Notes under the pieces: model-generated
Database searches by the model: none
What the model was told of the DNA's origin: nothing
The model's input: only the letters and a program-made list of their open reading frames with translations
Made by a program: the position numbers and the translations under genes
Shown here: positions 1-4,892 of the stretch, piece by piece
Layout of the letters: every line of letters begins with the position of its first letter
Numbering within the stretch: position 1 is the first letter of the stretch
NCBI GenBank assembly: GCA_030526445.1
Contig: JAUNCV010000123.1
Coordinates: 1-6,392 of the forward strand
Direction: 5' to 3'
Length of the DNA: 6,392 nt
Origin: Bacteroidales bacterium
Lineage (GTDB): Bacteria > Bacteroidota > Bacteroidia > Bacteroidales > UBA3663

Positions 1-974
1 CGGTGACTATACCCGAAGGTGTGACAAAAATTGGCGAAGCCGCTTTTGCAGTATGCAAAAATCTGGTATCGGTACATATTCCTGAAAGCGTGGACTCAAT
101 AAGACAATATGCTTTTAGTGGATGCAACAGTCTTACAACTATCAATATTCCAAACAATGTGACAATAATCACCCAATGGACTTTTGATTTTTGCAAAAGC
201 CTTGTGTCGATTACCCTTCCTGATTCGGTAACAGAGATTGACAAAGGCGCATTCCGCGAGTGCACAAGCCTCACTTCCATAGACTTGTCTCAAAACCTGA
301 AAAAAATTGGGTCTCATGCTTTTAATAGTTGCAAAGAACTCAAGACAATTAATATTCCTGATAGTGTAACCGACATCGGAGAGTCAGCCTTCGAGGAAAG
401 CGGACTTACTTCAATTGTTTTTTCGAACGGAATGAAATCACTACGTGGTTCAATATGCTACAAGTGTAAAAACCTCACTTCTATAATTCTTCCTCAGAAA
501 CTGACAAGTATTGGTGTAGCAGCTTTTCTTGAATGCGAAAATCTTGCCGCCATTGATATTCCTAAAACTGTCAAGAAGATTGCTGATAATGCTTTTAAAG
601 GTTGCAAGAAACTCACCTCGGTAACAATTCCTGCCAAAGTCAACACTGTCGGATTTAAAGCTTTTAGTGAGTGTGAAGAAATGACCACGGTGATATTGGC
701 CTGCGATAATGCGACTTTTGGCTCAAAGGCTTTTTACAGCGATAATATCAAGTCGGTTGTAAACTTATCGCAGAAACCACTTGAGATAAACTATACACCT
801 CAAAAGAAGAATCCAACAGCAGTTGACCTTTTGATGAATCCTGATGATTCTACATTCTCGCAGAAAATAACCGAAGCTACCCTGCATGTACTTCCTGGGA
901 CTAAGCAACTGTATAAAGAAGCTGAAGGCTGGAAGAGATTTGCAGAAATTGTAGAAGATGCAGCAGAATTATAA
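1..974 (+). CDS. BspA-like leucine-rich repeat protein, C-terminal part (5' end outside window)
   Basis: The frame is open from the left edge, so the true start lies upstream; the GTG at 3 is an ordinary Val codon inside a repeat. About 250 visible residues are eleven 23-residue repeats of the form IxIPxxVxxIgxxAFxxCxxLxs, the BspA-like LRR_5 class. A cap of about 70 residues follows, containing TLHVLPGTK and a GW-x-x-F-x-x-IVE ending, which is the common terminus of Bacteroidales surface LRR proteins. Such proteins are often exported and bind host or bacterial partners, but no signal peptide can be judged here because the N-terminus is missing. No enzymatic motif is visible. By eye the gene is more AT-rich than the genes from 1873 onward. 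Its TAA stop is also the first codon of a 52-bp repeat. The family call is firm; the ligand and location are unknown. Confidence 0.92.
   Translation, partial: VTIPEGVTKIGEAAFAVCKNLVSVHIPESVDSIRQYAFSGCNSLTTINIPNNVTIITQWTFDFCKSLVSITLPDSVTEIDKGAFRECTSLTSIDLSQNLKKIGSHAFNSCKELKTINIPDSVTDIGESAFEESGLTSIVFSNGMKSLRGSICYKCKNLTSIILPQKLTSIGVAAFLECENLAAIDIPKTVKKIADNAFKGCKKLTSVTIPAKVNTVGFKAFSECEEMTTVILACDNATFGSKAFYSDNIKSVVNLSQKPLEINYTPQKKNPTAVDLLMNPDDSTFSQKITEATLHVLPGTKQLYKEAEGWKRFAEIVEDAAEL
3..755 (+). repeat. Eleven tandem 23-codon LRR units within the BspA-like gene
   Basis: The translated units have a 69-bp period; two of them, the sixth and the last, are 22 codons. Most keep Ile-Pro near the start, Ala-Phe near position 14 and Cys near position 18. 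The seventh unit (starting SNGM after two hydrophobic residues) is degenerate and lacks the AF pair. The repeats have diverged at the DNA level, so this is protein-level periodicity and not a recent tandem duplication. Confidence 0.85.
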
Positions 975-1023
975 AAAAAGTTGCCTCGATTTTTGAATTT
1001 TTTGAAAAGATTAGTATATTATA
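972..1023 (+). repeat. 52-bp intergenic repeat, copy A (starts on a stop codon)
   Basis: It matches 2365-2416 at 48 of 52 positions without gaps. It starts exactly at the TAA stop of the LRR gene, continues with seven A residues and GTTGCC, and ends in TATATTATA. It contains the promoter at 992-1022. Confidence 0.85.
992..1022 (+). promoter_or_regulatory. Bacteroidetes-type promoter (-33 TTTG, N19, -7 TATATTAT)
   Basis: TTTG at 992-995 is followed after 19 bases by TATATTAT at 1015-1022, close to the Bacteroidetes consensus TTTG-N19-21-TAnnTTTG. Transcription would begin near 1028-1030, leaving a leader of about 95 bases before the ATG at 1124. The identical arrangement in the second repeat copy supports it. 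Confidence 0.65.
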
Positions 1024-1040
1024 TATAGAAATGCAAAAGG

Positions 1041-1060
1041 GCAAAATAATCTCATAAAAA
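1041..1060 (+). promoter_or_regulatory. Shared leader motif GCAAAA-n-AATCT, copy 1
   Basis: GCAAAATAATCT followed by an A-run lies in the predicted 5' leader of the gene at 1124. Similar stretches lie ahead of the genes at 1556 and 2454. The role is unknown; it could simply be shared ancestry with the repeat next to it. Confidence 0.35.
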
Positions 1061-1123
1061 AGTTATTACTCATAGCAGCCTAATAAAAAATAAAGTTCAA
1101 AAACCTATAGAATATTTATAGTT

Positions 1124-1474
1124 ATGAATGGCGATCAAAGCAGCAATTATGAAAGGCAAATGAATCGTTTGTTTAGAATGAGCGATTTCATGTTTTTTTC
1201 CTATGGAAAGTTGAATTTTGTTCCCTCTGGATTTACTTTCAGTTGCATCTGGAATGAAGAGGAAGGTTGCTATGAGTTTTATCCTGTGTGCAAGCAATAT
1301 GGCGTCGAGACTCATTCGACAGGATTGTGTTCGTGGGACGATATGAGCGATTATACCTCGACCCGAGAAGGTATTACCCCGCAGCTCATAACCCTGGCTT
1401 TGGAATATCTGAAAGAGAAGGCTCCTGATATCTATGCAGAGGTGGAGCGCGGCAAAGTGACAGGCATTCAATAA
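1124..1474 (+). CDS. Small protein of unknown function (116 aa)
   Basis: I do not recognise this protein. It starts at ATG 1124 after an AT-rich leader and ends at TAA. An in-frame ATG at 1160 (residue 13) is an alternative start. It has no signal peptide or membrane segment, so it is probably a soluble cytosolic protein. The N-terminal half is aromatic-rich, with a Cys-Ile-Trp strand near residues 41-43 and a Tyr-Glu-Phe-Tyr strand near 50-53. The C-terminal third is predicted helical (ITPQLITLALEYLKEK) and acidic. It is the first gene after the promoter at 992-1022 and could form a short transcript with the gene at 1556, although that gene has its own possible promoter. The coding call rests on an open frame of sensible composition and its position in a one-strand gene series. 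Confidence 0.75.
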   Translation: MNGDQSSNYERQMNRLFRMSDFMFFSYGKLNFVPSGFTFSCIWNEEEGCYEFYPVCKQYGVETHSTGLCSWDDMSDYTSTREGITPQLITLALEYLKEKAPDIYAEVERGKVTGIQ

Positions 1475-1489
1475 CAGGAAAAAATGCTT

Positions 1490-1518
1490 TTTGAATGAAA
1501 TCAGCGTTTCTACCCTAT
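1490..1518 (+). promoter_or_regulatory. Possible weak promoter ahead of the 81-aa gene
   Basis: TTTG at 1490-1493 is followed after 17 bases by TACCCTAT at 1511-1518. The spacing is shorter than the usual 19 and the -7 match is partial. Its position just ahead of a copy of the leader motif resembles the better promoter at 2385-2415. Confidence 0.3.
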
Positions 1519-1524
1519 AAAGAA

Positions 1525-1544
1525 GCAAAAACAAATCTTAAAAC
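1525..1544 (+). promoter_or_regulatory. Shared leader motif GCAAAA-n-AATCT, copy 2
   Basis: GCAAAAACAAATCTTAAAAC ends 11 bases before the ATG at 1556. It is very close to the copy at 2426-2444, including the AAAAC ending. It may be part of a conserved, A-rich, Shine-Dalgarno-free translation initiation region. Confidence 0.4.
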
Positions 1545-1555
1545 AAAGAAAAATT

Positions 1556-1801
1556 ATGAATTGGACTTGTGACTTTTCTTCAAGTGTCTTGCCTCGTTCT
1601 ATTGCAGAAAAGGGACACGAAGATGATCCTTACCGCTTGCAAATGACAAGTGGCTGGTATCCTTTTATCCTCAAATATGTGCGAACTTGCCCATACACCA
1701 ACGAAAACGATTGTTTGGCACAGACCTACGCAGACACTCAGGAAGAGGCTGTGAGGCTGATGCGTGAAAAACTGATCGAGCTGAAGGTGTTGAAGGAATA
1801 A
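1556..1801 (+). CDS. Small protein of unknown function (81 aa)
   Basis: I do not recognise the family. The frame runs from ATG 1556 to TAA 1801. The N-terminal part is hydrophilic. A central segment (residues 34-46) alternates aromatic and basic residues as a beta strand would, containing WYPFILKYVR. The last 24 residues (TQEEAVRLMREKLIEL and on) look like one amphipathic helix. This strand-then-helix layout is common in small cytosolic accessory proteins but does not give a function. Three Cys residues are scattered and do not form a CxxC pair. The gap to the previous gene is 81 bases and to the next 71 bases, so it could be expressed alone. No signal peptide is visible. Confidence 0.7.
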   Translation: MNWTCDFSSSVLPRSIAEKGHEDDPYRLQMTSGWYPFILKYVRTCPYTNENDCLAQTYADTQEEAVRLMREKLIELKVLKE

Positions 1802-1872
1802 TACCCATGGTGTTTTGTCATTCCCTTTCCAAATAATGAGTAGAAATATAAGCTACACTTAAAGCTAAAAAA

Positions 1873-2367
1873 ATGACGAAAGAAATCCTGTTTTTTGATA
1901 TGGACAATGTGCTGGTGAACTTCAAGTCGGGTATTGAGGCCACGCCGAAAGAGGTATTGGCTCAATACGAAGACGATGGCACCGGCAAGCCTCACTACGA
2001 CGACATCCCTGGCATCTTCAGTCGCATGCAACCAACTGATGGCGCTGTAGAGGCCGTGAAGAAGCTGAGCGAGAAATACGATGTGTATATTCTCTCAACG
2101 GCTCCGTGGGGCAACCCTTCGGCCTGGTGCGACAAACTGGAGTGGGTGAAGAAGCATTTTGACTCGGATGAGAACGAGGATGGCGTATTCTATAAGCGTC
2201 TCATTCTCTCTCATCACAAGAACCTATGCAAGCAGCCAGGGGCGTGGCTGGTTGACGATCGACCAAATCATGGAGCATGTGAATTTGGCGACCACTGGCT
2301 GCACTTCGGCAAAGATGGCAAATACAAGACCTGGAAGGAGGTTGAGGACTTCTTGCTGAATAGATAA
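1873..2367 (+). CDS. HAD-superfamily 5'(3')-deoxyribonucleotidase-like phosphatase (164 aa)
   Basis: The protein belongs to the NT5C-type deoxyribonucleotidase branch of the HAD superfamily, whose members remove phosphate from (deoxy)nucleoside monophosphates. Motif I is DMDNV at residues 9-13: D9 is the expected nucleophile and D11 the acid/base. A strand ending in ILSTAP (73-78) gives motif II with T76 (or S75). K116 in SHHKN is the likely motif III Lys. WLVDDRPNHG (125-134) supplies the metal-binding Asp pair D128/D129. Length is near that of bacterial members, somewhat shorter than the roughly 200-residue mammalian enzymes. All key residues are present, so activity is likely, but the exact nucleotide is not predictable. 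There is no signal peptide. The ATG at 1873 follows an A-rich leader and sits seven codons before motif I. A diverged copy of the whole protein appears fused at the end of the gene at 4893-6200. Confidence 0.85.
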   Translation: MTKEILFFDMDNVLVNFKSGIEATPKEVLAQYEDDGTGKPHYDDIPGIFSRMQPTDGAVEAVKKLSEKYDVYILSTAPWGNPSAWCDKLEWVKKHFDSDENEDGVFYKRLILSHHKNLCKQPGAWLVDDRPNHGACEFGDHWLHFGKDGKYKTWKEVEDFLLNR

Positions 2368-2416
2368 AAAAAGTTGCCCCGATTTTTGAATTTTTAGAAA
2401 AGTTTACTATATTATA
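2365..2416 (+). repeat. 52-bp intergenic repeat, copy B (starts on a stop codon)
   Basis: It is the second copy of the element at 972-1023, differing at four positions. It again begins at the TAA stop of the preceding gene, here the nucleotidase, and contains the promoter at 2385-2415. Confidence 0.85.
2385..2415 (+). promoter_or_regulatory. Bacteroidetes-type promoter for the 2454-3755 gene run
   Basis: TTTG at 2385-2388, 19 bases, then TATATTAT at 2408-2415. The expected start of transcription near 2421-2423 would leave a leader of about 30 bases before the ATG at 2454. Confidence 0.7.
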
Positions 2417-2425
2417 AATTAAAAA

Positions 2426-2444
2426 GCAAAACTAATCTAAAAAC
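2426..2444 (+). promoter_or_regulatory. Shared leader motif GCAAAA-n-AATCT, copy 3
   Basis: GCAAAACTAATCTAAAAAC lies at the start of the predicted transcript and ends nine bases before ATG 2454. It is the counterpart of the copies at 1041 and 1525. Confidence 0.4.
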
Positions 2445-2453
2445 GCGAAAAAA

Positions 2454-2750
2454 ATGAAGAAAATTGATCCGGCAGAAATTGAGATTGAGAAGTTCTGTGA
2501 GGCACACGGCTTTGTGCATCGTAGAGCCTACAGAGGCCTGGCAAGAGGCTTTCGTGAGTATTGGACCTACTACAAGGTCAACGAGAAAGGCGACACTGTG
2601 TTCTGCATCGAGCATTATCCATCGGGCTGCTATCCTACAAAGGTAGAGAGCTACATTGGCAAATTCTATGGATGGATTCAGTCGGTAGAACACTTCCAGG
2701 ATGTGCTTAAAGTGATGAAGATTAAAGAAGAGGATTTAAAACAATCATGA
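2454..2750 (+). CDS. Small protein of unknown function (98 aa)
   Basis: I cannot assign this protein to a family. It starts at ATG 2454, after a leader with no Shine-Dalgarno site, and ends at TGA 2750. The first 20 residues are acidic and probably helical. Residues 22-45 are rich in Arg, Tyr and Trp (RGFREYWTYYKV). A mid-part contains CIEHYPSGCYP, with two Cys eight residues apart. The C-terminus is a charged helix (HFQDVLKVMKIKEEDLK). No membrane segment or export signal is seen. Its stop overlaps the next start as ATGA (2747-2750), so the two are probably translationally coupled and act in the same setting. It is the first gene of the run that ends with the hydrolase at 3180-3755. Confidence 0.78.
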   Translation: MKKIDPAEIEIEKFCEAHGFVHRRAYRGLARGFREYWTYYKVNEKGDTVFCIEHYPSGCYPTKVESYIGKFYGWIQSVEHFQDVLKVMKIKEEDLKQS

Positions 2751-3112
2751 CAGAGATAGATATCTATAATGCGAACTGGCCCGAGTTGCTTCGCGAAATG
2801 CGAGGCATGAGCCGTAAGGAGTGCAAAGAGAAGTATGGCAAAACCTGGCTGATGCTTTGGGATGGTTTGCATATTGCTCGATATGCCGAACAAGAGGTGG
2901 TGATTCGCCTCATGGCCGGTGGTAATGAATACATGCAGCCGGGCGACTCGAAGTGCGGTGTGACTCCCGGCATCGGCTTGGATGTTCCTATTGTGATCGA
3001 ACACCCGAATGGCAGCTGGTACAGAGGCGGAACCATCCTGGAGATCGATTGGGAAGACGAGACATTCAAGACCGCACAGAGCACATATTCATTTCATGTT
3101 GTGAGAAGATGA
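2747..3112 (+). CDS. Small protein of unknown function (121 aa)
   Basis: I do not recognise this protein. It starts inside the stop codon of the previous gene (ATGA), the classic arrangement for coupled translation, and ends at TGA 3112. Residues 10-50 look helical and charged (WPELLREMRGMSRKECKEKYGKTW is in this part). The second half (from about residue 60) reads as beta strands separated by Gly/Pro turns: PGIGLDVPIVIEHPNG, then WYRGGTILEIDWEDETF. That half could form a small barrel-like fold, but this is only a guess from the pattern. There is no signal peptide or transmembrane segment. Its stop codon in turn overlaps the ATG of a 23-codon ORF at 3109, again as ATGA. Confidence 0.78.
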   Translation: MTEIDIYNANWPELLREMRGMSRKECKEKYGKTWLMLWDGLHIARYAEQEVVIRLMAGGNEYMQPGDSKCGVTPGIGLDVPIVIEHPNGSWYRGGTILEIDWEDETFKTAQSTYSFHVVRR

Positions 3113-3180
3113 CCCGGTTTTGGACAAAAAAGAATCTCCATGGGCAAAGGGTACTGATTTTTGAACCTGATAAGAAATAA
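3109..3180 (+). CDS. Possible 23-codon small ORF bridging to the hydrolase
   Basis: ATG 3109 overlaps the TGA stop of the previous gene (ATGA). The frame stays open to TAA 3178-3180, whose last A is the first base of the hydrolase ATG (TAATG). It thus fills the 67-base gap exactly, with coupling-type overlaps at both ends. The product would be 23 residues, basic at the start (MTRFWTKKNLHG) with a hydrophobic VLIF patch before EPDKK. It could be a true small protein, a coupling device that carries ribosomes to the hydrolase start, or a chance open frame. No function can be read from it, and the length is too short for coding statistics. Confidence 0.4.
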   Translation: MTRFWTKKNLHGQRVLIFEPDKK

Positions 3181-3755
3181 TGACAAAAATGAAGAAATTG
3201 CTATATATTCATGGCTACAACGGCTCACCTGATGGCGGAAGTTGCCAGAAATTCCGCAAGTACATGCCTGCCGATGAGTGGCAAGTAATTGGCATGGACT
3301 ACAACCAAGAGGACTGTTCGGTGGCGCTTCAACAGATTCGTGAGACCATAGAGCGTGAGAAGATTGACCTCGTGGTAGGCTCTTCTCTTGGCGGATTCCT
3401 TAGCCTGCTCACAACTGGCATCGAGCGTATAGTGATCAACCCTTGCTACTCTCCTTCGGTCGAACTGCCTAAGCTCGGTCCTCACAACGGCCTGCCAGCC
3501 CCTTCGCCCAAGATGGTAGCCACTTATGCAGCCTTCGAGCCTCAGCTCAAGACGTTCTCGGAAGAAGAGCGCAAACTCATCACTGGCTATTTTGCTAAAG
3601 AAGATGAACTGCTGGGCGATAACTACAAAGAGATCTTCCGAAAGGATATCGGCTCATTCACCGACATCCCTGGCGGGCATCATCTGAGCGAAGAGGCAGT
3701 AGATATGATTTGTAAGAATAAGCTTACAAGAAATATCGAATTAGAAGTCTTTTAA
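3180..3755 (+). CDS. YqiA/UPF0227-like alpha/beta-hydrolase (predicted esterase, 191 aa)
   Basis: It is a compact alpha/beta-hydrolase. A first strand leads into YIHGYNGSP (residues 9-17), the usual HG oxyanion-loop region. VVGSSLGGF (65-73) is the nucleophile elbow GxSxG with S69 as the predicted nucleophile. Further on are INPCYSP (86-92), AKEDELLGD (139-147) carrying the likely catalytic D142, and GGHHLS (165-170) with the catalytic His, most likely H168. This order, the near-200-residue length and the lack of a lid match YqiA-type esterases, which hydrolyse short acyl esters in vitro; natural substrates are poorly known. It has no signal peptide and is probably cytosolic. ATG 3180 is used here; ATG 3189 (M4) is equally possible and lies closer to the first strand. 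It ends the run begun at 2454. Confidence 0.85.
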   Translation: MTKMKKLLYIHGYNGSPDGGSCQKFRKYMPADEWQVIGMDYNQEDCSVALQQIRETIEREKIDLVVGSSLGGFLSLLTTGIERIVINPCYSPSVELPKLGPHNGLPAPSPKMVATYAAFEPQLKTFSEEERKLITGYFAKEDELLGDNYKEIFRKDIGSFTDIPGGHHLSEEAVDMICKNKLTRNIELEVF

Positions 3756-3813
3756 AAGATATGATTGCTAAACACTTTAATTACAAATGATTTAAGGTAT
3801 AAAATTAGATTTT

Positions 3814-4866
3814 ATGTCAAATTGGCTTTTTTATCAGATTGCCATCACCGGCTCACGCGAGGAGGTTGAAGATATGATGCGCATAATGTCTAAGCTCGAT
3901 CGTGAAGCCTAGCAAGAGTTCGACCTCGAGAAATTCAAAGAGGAGGAATGGGATGTAACACCCCACACGGGTGGTGATGTCAGAAATCTTTGCCAGGAGC
4001 TTGGGTACACCGACCAAGAGGTCATCTCTCGACTCGACTGCTTCTGGAATGCACAGGATGTGGATGGTAGATTCCTGCCTGCCGAACCTTATGTCTTGAA
4101 GACTGAGCTGGATGGCACTCCATATTTTCTGGTCAATGTATGCTGCAAATGGGGCATTAGCCCAAAACTGCACGAAATCATTGAAAGTCACTATAAGACC
4201 GTTAAAGTGTTTTGGCGATACGGAACAGACTCCAACGACGACCAGGAGCGCTTCTTCTTCGAGTCGGAGGAGCAGAACATGTCGGCCGAGCAGTTCGATA
4301 GAATCATGAGGGAGCGCACCGATACCCATAATTCTATCATAGATATCCTGAGTGCTGCATGCTGTGGCCGCTCCACCATTATTGATGGTATGCGCTATGT
4401 GCTCTTCCCCAATGCCCGAAAGGCTTACGTATGTGTTGACGAACTGTGGAAGGGACATGTGGTTGTACCCTCGTCGGTTACTCACAATGGGACGGAGTAT
4501 GAGGTCTTGTTTGTGGGCGACCGGTTTGAAGATGAGCTGCATGGAACCTATTCGAAGAAAAGCGAGGAGCTCGAGGGCGTCACTATTCCTTCCTCTGTGC
4601 GCCTGATCTTGGAAAGTGCATTCCAGGATGCCATTGGGCTGAAGTCGGTCCGTTTCGAAGGCGATATCGATGCCATTGCCGATGGTGCATTTGCAGGATG
4701 CAAAAGTCTGGAAAAAGTGGAGTTCGGCGGCAAAGTGAGCTGCATAGGTTTCGATGCTTTCTATAGAACAGCCATTGAAGATATTGTGATTCCCGATGGA
4801 ACAGATGTAGATGATAGTGCTTTCAGAGAGACTGCATACGGCAGAAAAAGAGAATCAATAAACTAA
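3814..4866 (+). pseudogene. YubB/Api92-like module plus BspA-like LRR protein, interrupted by in-frame TAG
   Basis: Translation from ATG 3814 gives MSNWLFYQIAITGSREEVED, matching the starts of the next two genes, but codon 33 (3910-3912) is TAG. The same frame then stays open for 317 codons to TAA 4866. With the TAG read through it would be about 350 residues. Residues 1 to about 155 align with the N-terminal part of the 4893 gene, including KWGISP, then HYKTVKVFWRY, as in ferredoxin-like YubB/Api92 proteins. Residues about 191-235 contain IDGMRY and a VPSSVT-x-NGTEYEV strand. Residues about 253-340 hold about three BspA-like repeats (VTIPSSV, ADGAFAGCKSLEKV, FDAFY). No signal peptide is visible. 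Because everything after the stop is intact, this is a recent nonsense mutation, a sequence error, or a readthrough or recoded codon. GTG 4060 is a poor restart, since it lies inside the module. Confidence 0.75.
3910..3912 (+). other. In-frame amber codon interrupting the first array gene
   Basis: GCC-TAG-CAA lies where the paralogue at 4893 reads Ala-Glu-Gln (residues 28-30), so the lost codon was probably GAG or CAG, one substitution away. No complete gene in the window ends in TAG (they end in TAA or TGA). That is compatible with recoding, but the number of genes is far too small to prove it. Confidence 0.7.
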
Positions 4867-4892
4867 TAATTTGGGCTTTTAACAAAAATACT

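Noticed and set aside
972..1023. The 52-bp repeat as an intrinsic terminator
   Set aside because: The A-run and T-runs do not form a GC stem with a loop; GTTGCC has no complementary partner within the element.
1032..1058. Eight-codon ORF (MQKGKIIS) in the leader of the 1124 gene as an attenuator peptide
   Set aside because: It has no run of regulatory codons and no terminator or antiterminator hairpin nearby; the matching leaders at 1525 and 2426 lack it.
1097..1534. 145-aa open frame on the - strand over the gene at 1124
   Set aside because: It covers the predicted + promoter leader and starts in intergenic DNA, and all other genes are on the + strand. Neither strand has a family match, so this is the least certain shadow, but the + frame has the better start context.
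1814..1848. TTTG at 1814 as the -33 box of a promoter for the nucleotidase
   Set aside because: Candidate -7 boxes (TAATGAGT, TAGAAATA) lie at spacings of 16 and 23 bases and match the consensus poorly.
3776..3806. TTTA-N18-TATAAAAT as a promoter for the array
   Set aside because: The -33 box is imperfect, and the start of transcription would fall on or right at the ATG at 3814.
3853..4542. 229-aa open frame on the - strand
   Set aside because: It lies opposite the first array gene, whose + frame has recognisable LRR and paralogue matches; the - product has no recognisable motif and spans the module boundary.
4060..4866. The intact 268-codon frame from GTG 4060 as a complete gene of its own
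   Set aside because: The GTG lies inside a module that aligns with the paralogue from further upstream, and the same frame continues back through the TAG to a paralogue-like ATG start at 3814.
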